Source: Blastopirellula sp. J2-11
Lineage (GTDB): Bacteria > Planctomycetota > Planctomycetia > Pirellulales > Pirellulaceae
Assembly: GCF_024584705.1 (NCBI RefSeq)
Contig: NZ_CP097384.1
Span: 2,852,001-2,916,000, forward strand
Length of the DNA stretch: 64,000 nucleotides
Reading direction: 5' to 3'
Numbering within the stretch: the first letter of the stretch is position 1; the number at the start of each line of letters is the position of its first letter. The notes beneath the pieces are model-generated. The model was not told the DNA's origin. It saw only the letters and a list, made by a program, of their open reading frames with translations, and did not search any database. The translations under genes were made by a program, and so were the position numbers. Positions 25,753 to 35,031 of this stretch are shown piece by piece.

Positions 25753-26752
25753 TAAGCGTAACTTCGATAAGTTCGTCGCCGCGAAGCAGCGTCAGACGGA
25801 CGGGATCGTCCCGATCAATAAAGGTTAGCTCTTCGCGCAGATCTCGCTGCGAAGAAATCAGTCGCCGCTCGACAAACATCACCAGGTCGTTGGGCCGCAA
25901 ACCGGCGGTCTCGGCCGGCGATTCCGGCGCGACACGTTCGACAAACGGCGGCGTTTTCGGCAGCACGTCCGGCAGCAGGATCAAACCAAGTTGCGCCAGC
26001 GTAATCGGCTGCATTGGACGATTTTGATTTTCATCGCGAGAGCGAGGGCGAAATCGGCCGCTGAGGATATCTTCGACCGAATTTTGCAGCTCACGAATCG
26101 GTATCGAATAGTTGAGCCAAACGTTGTTGGATGCATTGCGAATTTCTTTGCCTAGCACGCCTGCGATTTGCCCTTGCTGATCGGTCAACGCTCCGCCGGC
26201 GGCGCCGGGGTTGTTGGTCATCGCGTCGACGACGTAGACCGGGCCTTTGTAGCGAACCTCGGCGGCGCTGCGTCGTCCTTGCAGGTCGGTGATTGCGGTG
26301 ATGTACCCATGCAGCACGCTCGCCGGTTCGTCGCCGGTAGCGATGCCGTACAAGTTGCTGAAGGTCAGAACGCGCTGTCCCGAGGTGAGCTCGACCGACT
26401 CGTCCAGGTTGAAGAAGGGCAAGTCGTCGGCGTCGACTTTCAGGACGGCGACTTCCAGTTCGGGATCGGCGCCGACCAGTTCGGCCGTAAAACGGCGACC
26501 ATCGTTGGCGACAATGGTGATGACGCTCGAATCAAGCACGTAGCTCCAGACCGTCAGGATGTGTCCTTCCGGCGAAATCACGAAGCCGCTCTGGTACGAT
26601 TCCAAACCGCGTAGACCGCCGGCGCCAAAGATCTTGACGATTCGAGGCTGCACGCCGCGAATGGTTTTCGCAAGCGAAGACTCGGCCTGCGCGGCCGAGG
26701 TCAGCAAGCCGAGCGAAAGGGTCAGCGCAATAACAAACGGGCTACGGTTCAT
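25745..26752 (-). CDS. Catalytically dead trypsin-like (HtrA-type) protein with PDZ domain
   Basis: 335 aa from ATG 26752. The 26788 start reads into the upstream gene. Signal peptide MNRSPFVIALTLSLGLLTSAAQA. The trypsin fold aligns well with the next gene upstream, but the triad is gone: Ser70 for His (HILTVWSYV), Glu100 for Asp (DPELEVAVLKV) and Ala185 for Ser (NPGAAGGAL). The surrounding oxyanion glycines remain, suggesting a preserved binding fold rather than decay. One PDZ domain is at about 240-335 (SPAETAGLRPNDLV). It overlaps the neighbouring genes by 4 bp and 8 bp, so stoichiometry may be coupled to the active protease. Confidence 0.87.
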   Translation of the reverse strand: MNRSPFVIALTLSLGLLTSAAQAESSLAKTIRGVQPRIVKIFGAGGLRGLESYQSGFVISPEGHILTVWSYVLDSSVITIVANDGRRFTAELVGADPELEVAVLKVDADDLPFFNLDESVELTSGQRVLTFSNLYGIATGDEPASVLHGYITAITDLQGRRSAAEVRYKGPVYVVDAMTNNPGAAGGALTDQQGQIAGVLGKEIRNASNNVWLNYSIPIRELQNSVEDILSGRFRPRSRDENQNRPMQPITLAQLGLILLPDVLPKTPPFVERVAPESPAETAGLRPNDLVMFVERRLISSQRDLREELTFIDRDDPVRLTLLRGDELIEVTLNE

Positions 26753-28470
26753 GCGGCATCCTTCGGTTCGGACGACGACAAGGTCCACTTCAGACCATGT
26801 AGGATATTGTAAATCTGATCGCCGCGGCGAATGATGATTTTGGTTGGCAGCCGGACTCCCTCGAAATCGTCATACTCCTGGAAACGGAGCTCGCACGGAT
26901 CCGAGTCTGCTTCGGGGAACATTTCCATCGCGATTAGATCGCCGGTCTGGGGAGCGAAGTAAAAACGCGTTTCGATCGCATCGTAGAGCCCGATCAGTAC
27001 GTCGAATCGCTCGTCGATCGAATCCAATGGCGCGGTTCCTAAGTAGGAGACCTCGCCGAATTTTTCGAGGCCCTGCAATTGCAGTCGCTGCCAAGCATGC
27101 AGCGCGAGCAGCAATCCGCCGCTCCCGGCAGGTTCCAGCTTGCTGGTCAAATCTCCTTCGATCTCGATCGTCGAATCTCGGCCTGCGACCGAAGCGGTCA
27201 CCTTCAGCGGGCTCAATTCAATTTGCGCGGCGTCGCCGTCCGCTAGTTGACCGGCGACTTTCCAGACGTCGAGGGAAGAATCGTCTCCTCGCTTCCAGGC
27301 TTGCCAGGTGCGGTCACGCTGCTCCAGATTGAAGTGATAGTTCGCGTAGCCAGAGCGAGCTTTGAACAGCTTTTTCAATTCATCCGAGACCGGCTTCGCT
27401 TCTTCGTCGTGATCTTCCGGATGAGATCCATCGGGGCTTGGAGGAGCGACCGACTTTTGGATTTTGGCGAGCAGTTCTTCCCGCGAATGGACCCCCGCCA
27501 AGCGAACGATAATGTCATGCCGTTCGCCGCCGCGGAAGAAGCCGACCGGAACGCGCCAGCCGCGCGGATAAATGCCGAGTGCGTTTTTAAAGCCGTTGAC
27601 CGTCGTGACCGGTTTCGAGCCGAACGAGACAAGCTCGTCGCCGTAGCGGAGCCCGCGACGATAGGCGTCGGACGTGTCCAGGATGTTGGTGACGATCACT
27701 TCGCCTTCGGAATCGGTCGAAACCGTCGCGCCCAAGGTTGCGTGGTCGACGACTCGGCCGCTTTTCAGGTAACCGAGGAAGTTCATCACCTGGTTCATCG
27801 AAATTGCGTAGCCGACGCCGACATTGACGCGTCCTCGCTTCTCGATCGAGATCCTGCCGTTGATGCCGATCACTTGGCCATCGCGATTGAAGAGGGGCCC
27901 GCCCGAGTTGCCGGGGTTGATCGAAGCGTCGGTCTGAATGCAATCGGTGTATTCAATCAACGTGCCGCTGGGGTACTGATAGCGTCCGACGCCGGAGACC
28001 ATGCCCCAGGTGACGGTTGGCTGCATGTCGGTCGCCAGTAAAAAGGGATTGCCGATGGCGAAGCACCAATCGCCGACTTCCACTTTGTCGCTATCGCCGA
28101 TTTCTGCGGCTGGAAAATCGTCGCGGCCTTGCAATTTGATCAGCGCGACGTCCCCGACCGGATCGATACCGACGATGACGGCGTCATACAATTGCCCATC
28201 CGAAAGGCTGCACTTCATGAACGATCCGGCAGGATCGGCGACGTGATAATTGGTGACCGCATAGCCGTCACTGGAGATCAAGACTCCGCTGCCGCCGCCG
28301 GCGGCGCCGGCGAAAACGCAAACCGCAGAGCGGGTCGCTTTTTCGACCGCCGCGATCCGAGCGTTCTCGGCGTCTAAGACCTCTTGGGGAGGCGCAGCAT
28401 CAAGACTCGCGAACGTTCCCAAAAACGCCGCGGCGAAACAGAGCGTGAAATAGGCGATACTACGCATCAT
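26749..28470 (-). CDS. HtrA/DegP-type serine protease with PDZ and C-terminal extension
   Basis: 573 aa. Signal peptide 1-25. The trypsin domain (about 40-240) has an intact triad: His76 (AVTNYHVAD), Asp107 (VGDVALIKL) and Ser189 (NPGNSGGPL). A PDZ-like domain follows (about 245-330). The last ~200 residues form an extension of unknown fold (SGYANYHFNLEQRDRTWQAW onward) that occurs only in planctomycete proteins as far as I can judge. It is expected to degrade or sense misfolded envelope proteins. The ATG overlaps the preceding gene's stop by 4 bp, and its own stop overlaps the next start by 4 bp. Confidence 0.92.
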   Translation of the reverse strand: MMRSIAYFTLCFAAAFLGTFASLDAAPPQEVLDAENARIAAVEKATRSAVCVFAGAAGGGSGVLISSDGYAVTNYHVADPAGSFMKCSLSDGQLYDAVIVGIDPVGDVALIKLQGRDDFPAAEIGDSDKVEVGDWCFAIGNPFLLATDMQPTVTWGMVSGVGRYQYPSGTLIEYTDCIQTDASINPGNSGGPLFNRDGQVIGINGRISIEKRGRVNVGVGYAISMNQVMNFLGYLKSGRVVDHATLGATVSTDSEGEVIVTNILDTSDAYRRGLRYGDELVSFGSKPVTTVNGFKNALGIYPRGWRVPVGFFRGGERHDIIVRLAGVHSREELLAKIQKSVAPPSPDGSHPEDHDEEAKPVSDELKKLFKARSGYANYHFNLEQRDRTWQAWKRGDDSSLDVWKVAGQLADGDAAQIELSPLKVTASVAGRDSTIEIEGDLTSKLEPAGSGGLLLALHAWQRLQLQGLEKFGEVSYLGTAPLDSIDERFDVLIGLYDAIETRFYFAPQTGDLIAMEMFPEADSDPCELRFQEYDDFEGVRLPTKIIIRRGDQIYNILHGLKWTLSSSEPKDAA

Positions 28471-29666
28471 TTAATCAGCCGTGGTTGGCACAGATAAACG
28501 CGGTCCCCTAAATCGCCGTTGCCGGCGAAGTCGACGACAATTTTCAGACGTCGGGCGCCCCGAACGTCGCCGTGTATATCGAGAGACGTTTGATTCTCAT
28601 CCAGCACTTGGTCGACCAGCACCGTTTTGTCGGCCGTGATCGTCAGTTGCAAGGGACCGCTCGCCCCTGCTGGTAAACCGGCGAACGCATAAAACTGCCG
28701 CACATCTTCTGGAAGCAGATAGGTCAGCTCGGTGTGTGCATGCAGCGCGATGCCGTTGGCGAACGATTTCGCTTCGCCAGCCAGCGAGAGCTCGAGCGGC
28801 TGAGCGGCCGAGCCGGTTCGGACATCGGGTGCATAGATCAGCGAGAGCTGGTCACGCGACAAGTTAGAGGGAATAAAGCTCGTCCATGCGTCTTGATCGG
28901 GCGAGAGATCGGTCAGCGGAATAATGTTGCCGGCGGCGAAGTCGATCGCTTTGAGCGCCGCGAGCGCGACTGCGAACTTGCCGCCAGAGACCGATTCGAT
29001 CTGCAATAACTGTTCGTCCAGCATGATTTTGCCGGCGAAGATCACTCCGCCATCTTGCAGTTCAAGCTTGCAGATCGGCGTCGCTAGTTTGCGGTTGTTA
29101 CGTTGGTAGAAGAGGAGCCCGGCCATTTTGCTGAGCGGGATTTTGGCCTCCAGCTCATCGAGCTGAATCGACGCTTTGCCATCAATGATCGATTGAATGA
29201 TCGCTTCTTGATACGAGAGGTCATCGCCGCGGCGAATGACGACGGCGTCTCCCAGAATCTTTTCTTCTAGCAATTGATCCCAACGCTTATCGAACGAACG
29301 CTGGTCGCCATCGAGTCGCAGCATGCGCAAAGCAGTCGCCGGAACTTCGAACAAGTCGAAGTTTTGAGACGTGACGATGAACTTGCGATTCTCGAGGATA
29401 AAGTTTTTCACCTCCAGACGCGAACCATCGGCCAATTGCAGCAACGCGCCGCCCGACTCCGGCGAGGTTTCTTCGCCAGGGAAATCAACCCGCATCAACG
29501 AATCGTACGGAAAGGTCTCGTCGCCAACGCTCGTGCGCAGACCGATCTCATCCGCCGAGAGTTGACGCAACTCTCCGTGCATGGTGCGACCGTCCAGCGT
29601 TTCGACATCGACGTTGATCGCCGATAACGTGGATGCTGCGATCATGATGAGCGGAATGCAATTCAC
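28467..29666 (-). CDS. Secreted protein with C-terminal NPCBM domain
   Basis: 399 aa. A short hydrophobic N-terminus (MNCIPLIMIAASTLSA) looks like a signal peptide. Three similar beta-rich segments (VETLDGRTMHGELRQLS, LQLADGSRLEVKNFIL, LELQDGGVIFAGKIML) may be repeats of one small fold. The last ~125 residues match the NPCBM/NEW2 carbohydrate-binding module (SFANGIALHAHTELTYLLP, ending DRVYLCQPRLI). It probably binds glycans or envelope polymers. ATGA overlaps of 4 bp join it to both neighbours inside the MoxR operon. Confidence 0.8.
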   Translation of the reverse strand: MNCIPLIMIAASTLSAINVDVETLDGRTMHGELRQLSADEIGLRTSVGDETFPYDSLMRVDFPGEETSPESGGALLQLADGSRLEVKNFILENRKFIVTSQNFDLFEVPATALRMLRLDGDQRSFDKRWDQLLEEKILGDAVVIRRGDDLSYQEAIIQSIIDGKASIQLDELEAKIPLSKMAGLLFYQRNNRKLATPICKLELQDGGVIFAGKIMLDEQLLQIESVSGGKFAVALAALKAIDFAAGNIIPLTDLSPDQDAWTSFIPSNLSRDQLSLIYAPDVRTGSAAQPLELSLAGEAKSFANGIALHAHTELTYLLPEDVRQFYAFAGLPAGASGPLQLTITADKTVLVDQVLDENQTSLDIHGDVRGARRLKIVVDFAGNGDLGDRVYLCQPRLIK

Positions 29667-30718
29667 TTCGTATCCTCTTCGCGGGCCAGCTTGCGGAAAT
29701 ATTCTTCGATGACGCGTCGATAGTGCGATGGAAATTCGTTGGAGATGTGCTGCAACGCTTCTTGTCGCTCTTTGGGAGGCAGATTGCCCCAGTTGTCGCC
29801 GGGGTTCATCTTCTTTGGGTCGACGTTGCCGGGGCCTGAACCGCCGGCCGGCATCGTGTCATTCAAAGGACTGCTCGGCTGCGTGTTGTTGCCTCCTTGC
29901 TGACCTCCCTGCGATTGTTGCTGTTGCTGCTGCATCTGCTTTTCAAGATCTTCGATCATCTTGTCGAGCTTGGCGACCACATCTTCTTCCTGCGTACGAA
30001 CCTTTTTGCCGGCGCGCCCCAGATCAAGTCGACGCTCGACATCGCGCATCAGACGCGCGATTTCGTCCAGCGAATCGGTCTCGAGCGGTTGAATGTCGGC
30101 CAGCATCAGTTTGGCGACCGTCAGATAGCGGGGAGCGATCTGTTCTTGGTTCGAGAGCAACGTTCCGAGGGTTGCGACGCAGTCTTCTTTCTTCAGCAAG
30201 TAATGTTCGCAAACGGCCCGATGAAACAGCAGCGCCGCCGGGTCGGCGACCTCGGCGACCGGCGCCTCTTTCAACTGCAGGTACGCTTCATCCAGCATCC
30301 GCTGTTCGGCGAGCCAACGGCCATATTGGAAACGTAGGTTATCGCGCATCCATTTGGGAAACGGTTTCGACTCGTCGGCCAACCAGGGGAACTGCGGGAG
30401 TTCGGCCTGGACGCTGGCGCCGAGCGTCGTCACCGCGAGTTCACGTGCGTCGGCGTCGATAATCGCAGCGGTCTCTAGCAAGCGGATACCCAACTCGGCA
30501 GGCGTGTCGCTGGGGGCCTCCTCTGGCCAGAGCTGCGAGACGGCGGTCATTTGTGCTTCGGGAGCGTCTGACTCGGTGAGCCAGTCGATCAACTTTTGGC
30601 GGATCTCCGGATATTCCGGGTTACGCCAGTCGGCCTGTTTTTGCAATGCATCCGCCGCACCGACTGCGGAAACAGTCGCCAGGCTCAGCACGATCGAAAG
30701 CAAGAGACGCGGCGTCAT
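29663..30718 (-). CDS. Secreted helical protein with Gln-rich linker
   Basis: 351 aa. Signal peptide MTPRLLLSIVLSLATVSAVGA. The body is helical, with HEAT/TPR-like character (residues 25-250). A linker rich in Gln, Gly and Pro follows (QMQQQQQQSQGGQQGG), then a conserved tail NLPPKERQEALQHISNEFPS and RRVIEEYFRKLAREE. The tail is common to planctomycete MoxR-operon proteins. No catalytic motif is visible. Four-base overlaps with both neighbours indicate translational coupling. It probably works with the KPGE-repeat protein encoded just before it. Confidence 0.72.
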   Translation of the reverse strand: MTPRLLLSIVLSLATVSAVGAADALQKQADWRNPEYPEIRQKLIDWLTESDAPEAQMTAVSQLWPEEAPSDTPAELGIRLLETAAIIDADARELAVTTLGASVQAELPQFPWLADESKPFPKWMRDNLRFQYGRWLAEQRMLDEAYLQLKEAPVAEVADPAALLFHRAVCEHYLLKKEDCVATLGTLLSNQEQIAPRYLTVAKLMLADIQPLETDSLDEIARLMRDVERRLDLGRAGKKVRTQEEDVVAKLDKMIEDLEKQMQQQQQQSQGGQQGGNNTQPSSPLNDTMPAGGSGPGNVDPKKMNPGDNWGNLPPKERQEALQHISNEFPSHYRRVIEEYFRKLAREEDTK

Positions 30719-32619
30719 TTGTTTTTCCCCAAAACGTTGTCCTGCGTGATTTGGTAGACGCGTTGTTGCCGTTGGGCGAGTTCGCGGAGCGCGTCGAGCA
30801 CTTCCTCGCTCGTCGCTTGACCCACTTCATCTTCGAGATCGCGTAATAGTTTCGAGTACCGATCGGTCCGCTGGTTGATGCGCACCTGCATCGACTTGAT
30901 CAATTTCAACTCTTGGATCTTGTTGACCAGCGATTCGTCTTGCTGGCCCTGCTGCTGTTGTTGTTGCTGCTGTTGTTGCTGTTGACGTTCTTCCTGATCC
31001 TTTTGGGCCTGCTTGAGCGCGGCCAACAACTCTTCCAGTGCGTCAATCACGTCTTGCTCAAGCGTCAACGTCAGCGGATCAACTTTGGATTGGCTCAAGC
31101 GATCAGCGATTTGCTGCATGTCGTCACGCAGTTGCTGCAGCGCTTCGGGAAAGGCGATCGACGATCCCTCTTCTTGCAATAACGTCAACGCCTTGTCGGC
31201 CTCTAGCACAATTTGCTTTTCAGCGAAGGCCAACTTGCCGGCTTGAATGTCTTCGGCGGCGCCGCGCTGCGGTTCGGGGACCTGCGACAAGCGTTCTGAA
31301 TCGTCGTACACTTTCAGTTGCATCTCAAGCATTTTGGAGAAGCGGGCTTCCAACCGGGCCAGCACGCGTTCGATTTCTTCTTCACGCAGCTGACGCAGCA
31401 CTTCTTCTAACTCAGCGATCGCTTTGGCCAACTCGCGTTCGGCCTCTTTTTGCTCTTCGATCGCTTCTTCGGTCTTTTTCTCGTCGAGATTCTTCTTCGC
31501 CTCTTCCATGCGCCGCTGGGCTTCTTCGACGCGCTGACGCGCCGGGAAGTCAGGCTGTTGCTGCTGTTGTTCTTGTTGTTGCTGATCGCCGGGCTGGGGC
31601 TCTCCTGGCTGCGGTTGACCCGGCTGAGGTTTTCCCGGTTGCGGTTGCCCGGGCTTTGATTCTCCTTCGCTCGGCTTCGATTCGCCTTCGCTGGGCTCAT
31701 TGGGAGATTGCTCGCCTGGCATCGGTTCGCCGGATTTCGACTCTTCGCCCGGTTTCTTTTCGCCGGACTCATCTTCGTCCGGTTTTTTCATTTCCCCTTC
31801 TTCACCCGGTTTGTCTTCGCCGGGCTTACTTTCACTAGGTTTCGACTCGCCGGGTTTGGATTCCCCCGGTTTCGATTCTGAGCCTTCAGAAGGCTGGGAC
31901 TCCCCTTCCCCTTTGCTCGGTTTCGCTTCGCCTTCACTGGGCTTTGAGTCCCCCTCTTGGCTGGGCTTCTCACCGACGGGATCTTGGTCGCCGTCCTGCT
32001 CTTCGCCAGAGGGATCCCCTTCAGATTGGGGCTCTTCGTTCTCTTTCATCCGCTGGGCAAGTTTCGCGGCGTCTTGCGACAGTTGGTCTTGTCCTTCCGC
32101 AAGTCGCTCAGAGTTTTCTCCCCCTTCGGCGCGACCTTGCAGACTGCGCTGGCGATTGAGGAGCTTGCGCGTGTCTTTGATGTATTCGCGAATTCGCTCT
32201 TGTTCTGACTTCAATTCGTCGTCGCGGTTCTCACTTTGCAGCAATTGCAGCAAGTTGCTGAGATCTTTCGAAACATCCTTTTGGCCGTCGACGGCTCGTT
32301 TCAATTTGCCATCGCCGAGGATCGCCGCCAGCGATTCGAGTTGCGAACGAATCAGCTTGTCTTTGCTGGAATGAGCCGCTTCACGCAGCAGTTTCGCGCG
32401 ATCGGGATTCTCAATCTCGTCGATCTCGGCCATCTTGATCATCAGATCTTCGAGACGCGAAAAGCCTTGGGCGAGCCGCGCTTGGCGTTCGGACAGCGCG
32501 GCTTCGGGTTTGGGCTCGACCGGCGCTTCGCCGGCGTCTTGGGCTTGCAGGCAAGCGGCCAGGGATAGAAAGACGGTGACCGCAGACGCCGTAAGCGACA
32601 AATTGCGTACATAGAACAT
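30715..32619 (-). CDS. Secreted coiled-coil protein with a KPGE/SEGES low-complexity repeat
   Basis: 634 aa from ATG 32619, with AGGAGG about 9 nt upstream. The 32643 start is less likely. Signal peptide to about residue 27. Residues ~30-200 are helical. About 200-365 is a strongly acidic, Pro/Gly/Ser/Lys repeat built on S-K-P-G-E and S-E-G-E units, ending in Gln runs. About 365-634 is long coiled coil (RVEEAQRRMEEAKKNLDEKK) with another run of ten or more Gln near 580. The repeat resembles cell-wall spanning segments of surface proteins, so the protein may bridge envelope layers. The function is unknown. Confidence 0.78.
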   Translation of the reverse strand: MFYVRNLSLTASAVTVFLSLAACLQAQDAGEAPVEPKPEAALSERQARLAQGFSRLEDLMIKMAEIDEIENPDRAKLLREAAHSSKDKLIRSQLESLAAILGDGKLKRAVDGQKDVSKDLSNLLQLLQSENRDDELKSEQERIREYIKDTRKLLNRQRSLQGRAEGGENSERLAEGQDQLSQDAAKLAQRMKENEEPQSEGDPSGEEQDGDQDPVGEKPSQEGDSKPSEGEAKPSKGEGESQPSEGSESKPGESKPGESKPSESKPGEDKPGEEGEMKKPDEDESGEKKPGEESKSGEPMPGEQSPNEPSEGESKPSEGESKPGQPQPGKPQPGQPQPGEPQPGDQQQQEQQQQQPDFPARQRVEEAQRRMEEAKKNLDEKKTEEAIEEQKEAERELAKAIAELEEVLRQLREEEIERVLARLEARFSKMLEMQLKVYDDSERLSQVPEPQRGAAEDIQAGKLAFAEKQIVLEADKALTLLQEEGSSIAFPEALQQLRDDMQQIADRLSQSKVDPLTLTLEQDVIDALEELLAALKQAQKDQEERQQQQQQQQQQQQGQQDESLVNKIQELKLIKSMQVRINQRTDRYSKLLRDLEDEVGQATSEEVLDALRELAQRQQRVYQITQDNVLGKNK

Positions 32620-32676
32620 CGGTCGGTCCCTCCTGGGCGGCATAGCCCGCCGTTACTCCAGTTTAAGCGGATTGTC

Positions 32677-35013
32677 TCAATCCGACGACTCTAAATTAAA
32701 CAGATCTCGGAATAGCCGCTTTTGCTCGGTTTCGGTATCTTTTTGCAATTCTTCCTGCAATTGAATGATTTCGCGGATTTGGTCGACCAGCTCGTTGAAG
32801 GTCTCCAGGTCGAGCATCTTGTCCAAGACTTGCTGCATCGCCAGGATGATCTCGTCCGTTTCGGCAATCGCGGCGCCAACCGACTCCACCGATTGGGTGG
32901 GATCGCTCAACGACGCTTCCAGCCGTTTGATCGCTTCTCGTAGGTCAGGCTGGCGGACGTCGGCGATCTGGTTGATCGGGCTGATCACGTCATTTTCGAG
33001 ACGTTCCTTCCGTTTCTCGGTATCGACGCGATTGTTGATGATCTCTTGGCGAATCTCCTCGAACCCCGCCGCGACCCCCCGCAGTTCTTCTTCCGCTTTG
33101 CGGCTGGCCTGGGGAGTTCGCTGCACGCGGAGCAGTTGTAACTCGATTGCCTGTTGCATCTTGGCGACGGGATCGGCAGCGTTTTCCCCTTCCAACTCGC
33201 CTGAGGAGAACGAACTGGGCCCGGTCGCGATTCTTTTGGCGTCGAGCTGAACGCGGACGAATTCTTCCCGCAACTGCTGGGTCTCTTGCAAGATCTGTTC
33301 AAAGCGCCGGCGTAGCCCAAGCTCCCGAGCTTCTAGTAACGATAGCAGTTTGCTGGGGGAGACTACATCCAGCGGATATCGCGTGCTGACGCCGATATTG
33401 GAACCGCCGGTCAGATCGTGCAGGTCGCTCGCTTTGAGGGTGAGCGAAATTTGATCTCCGGCGATCAGCTGCGGCGCTCCGGTCGTTTCTTTCAAATCGA
33501 GCACATAGTTGACTTCGCCTTGGGGGGTCGGCTTGATCGCGAAAGGGGTAATGTCGCCGTCGCCCGGTTGAACGTCGAGCCAAGCGTCTTTGGTTTCGTA
33601 GTCGTCGGTGATGGTTCCCAGGAGCGGGATCCGGGCCTGGGGCGTAATCGCCGTGCCGATGCCGGCCAACTGCAAGTTGACGTTGGGCGCCTGATCCGCG
33701 GTCGCTGCGATCTGCACGCGGAAGGGAGCTTCGCTATAAATACCGTCGCTATCGATCAAGGTGAGTTCCAACGACAAGTCGTCGGTCAGCGGTGGGAACT
33801 CCAGCTCGAACTGATCGTTCGGCTCGGTCAGCGTGATTTCGCTTTGGGTCTGCTCACGTAAGTTGGCGACTTCAACCCGGACGATCGGTTTGTTGGTTTT
33901 CGCCAACAGCTTGTACTGCGATCCGATCGGCAGTTCGGAGGAAGAGGTCAGCTCTGAGACGCGCGGCAGCAAATTGGTGTACTCTGGCGGAGCGGCGTCG
34001 ACTTGCATCGTCAAGACCGCCGGACTGTCAACCGCTTCGATCCTCAGACTGCGGAGACGATGGTCGTAGCCGATGACGTCAAACGAGATCGACGCCAAGA
34101 TGCTTTTCAGCGGCTTGCGCTGGAAGATGTAACGCTGATAGTCGCTGCGAGCGGCGCCGACGCGCTGCATCGCGACGCTGCCGCGCGCTCCATCGGCGGT
34201 CTCGTACACAATCGTGCAGTAAGCGGGAACCACTTCGGCGTCCGACTTGGCTCGCACCAGCAGTTTGGGAGAAGATCCCCGTGCGACGGTTGCAACACCA
34301 TCCTTAAACGGAATAACTTCGACCACATCGGCGGCGGTCGTGCCATCGCTGGCGGCCGAAGGGCGGCTTACTTCGACGCCGACTACTTCGATTCGAGCCA
34401 GACGTGGCCAGGCTTCGTCTGAGAGCCAATAGAGTCGACGTCCCCAAATTTGGAACGAATCAAACGAAATGGCGGCGAAAGCGCCGACGCTGATCAACAG
34501 GGCGACCGCCAACGTAATGTTGCGGGTCAGCGGCCAAGGATTGAAAATCTCGTTCAGCTTGACCTGACGGCTATTATCGAGCGCCTGGGTGACCGCCTGA
34601 CGGATCATGCCTTCGCGAAAAGCGACATCGGTCAGATCTTCTTCGACCGGACTTTCGACGGCGGTGAGCAGGCTCTCGTGGAACGCCGGATAGCGCCGCT
34701 CGATCAAGATCGCCATACTCGTGTCGGACATCCGCGCTACGAGGCGAATCAGGATCCAGCGATAAAAGATGTAAGCGCTGACCCCGTAAATCGCGACCAG
34801 GCAGACGATTCGCGCCTCGCGAGGCATTTCGCTAGCGCCAAAAGTAACCGGTAGATAGTCGACCGCCAGACCAATCCAAAAGGTGACGGCCAGCCAAGCG
34901 ACCAGCAGCGCCAGCCCTTCGAGCAGCACGTAGAGCCGAATCCGCCGGCGCAGCGAACCAAGCAGCTCGCGCAGATCGGCGGGAAGTTCGGATTTCGGTT
35001 GGGGCGTCGTCAT
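32677..35013 (-). CDS. DUF4175-like membrane protein
   Basis: 778 aa. Two transmembrane helices near the N-terminus (about 28-52 and 66-88) and a third at about 165-185 (NITLAVALLISVGAFAAISF) are followed by a large extracytoplasmic part with beta-sandwich segments. The final ~230 residues are helical and likely coiled coil (ELGLRRRFEQILQETQQLRE onward). The layout matches DUF4175 proteins that sit in MoxR/BatA-type operons. It is 18 bp after the VWA gene and 57 bp before the KPGE-repeat gene. The function is unknown. It may connect membrane VWA proteins to the envelope. Confidence 0.75.
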   Translation of the reverse strand: MTTPQPKSELPADLRELLGSLRRRIRLYVLLEGLALLVAWLAVTFWIGLAVDYLPVTFGASEMPREARIVCLVAIYGVSAYIFYRWILIRLVARMSDTSMAILIERRYPAFHESLLTAVESPVEEDLTDVAFREGMIRQAVTQALDNSRQVKLNEIFNPWPLTRNITLAVALLISVGAFAAISFDSFQIWGRRLYWLSDEAWPRLARIEVVGVEVSRPSAASDGTTAADVVEVIPFKDGVATVARGSSPKLLVRAKSDAEVVPAYCTIVYETADGARGSVAMQRVGAARSDYQRYIFQRKPLKSILASISFDVIGYDHRLRSLRIEAVDSPAVLTMQVDAAPPEYTNLLPRVSELTSSSELPIGSQYKLLAKTNKPIVRVEVANLREQTQSEITLTEPNDQFELEFPPLTDDLSLELTLIDSDGIYSEAPFRVQIAATADQAPNVNLQLAGIGTAITPQARIPLLGTITDDYETKDAWLDVQPGDGDITPFAIKPTPQGEVNYVLDLKETTGAPQLIAGDQISLTLKASDLHDLTGGSNIGVSTRYPLDVVSPSKLLSLLEARELGLRRRFEQILQETQQLREEFVRVQLDAKRIATGPSSFSSGELEGENAADPVAKMQQAIELQLLRVQRTPQASRKAEEELRGVAAGFEEIRQEIINNRVDTEKRKERLENDVISPINQIADVRQPDLREAIKRLEASLSDPTQSVESVGAAIAETDEIILAMQQVLDKMLDLETFNELVDQIREIIQLQEELQKDTETEQKRLFRDLFNLESSD

Positions 35014-35031
35014 AGTCGACCGCTCTTCAGG

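Noticed and set aside
26168-28041. Long plus-strand frames opposite the protease genes
   Set aside because: Antisense shadows of well-supported protease genes. No start signals or family motifs.
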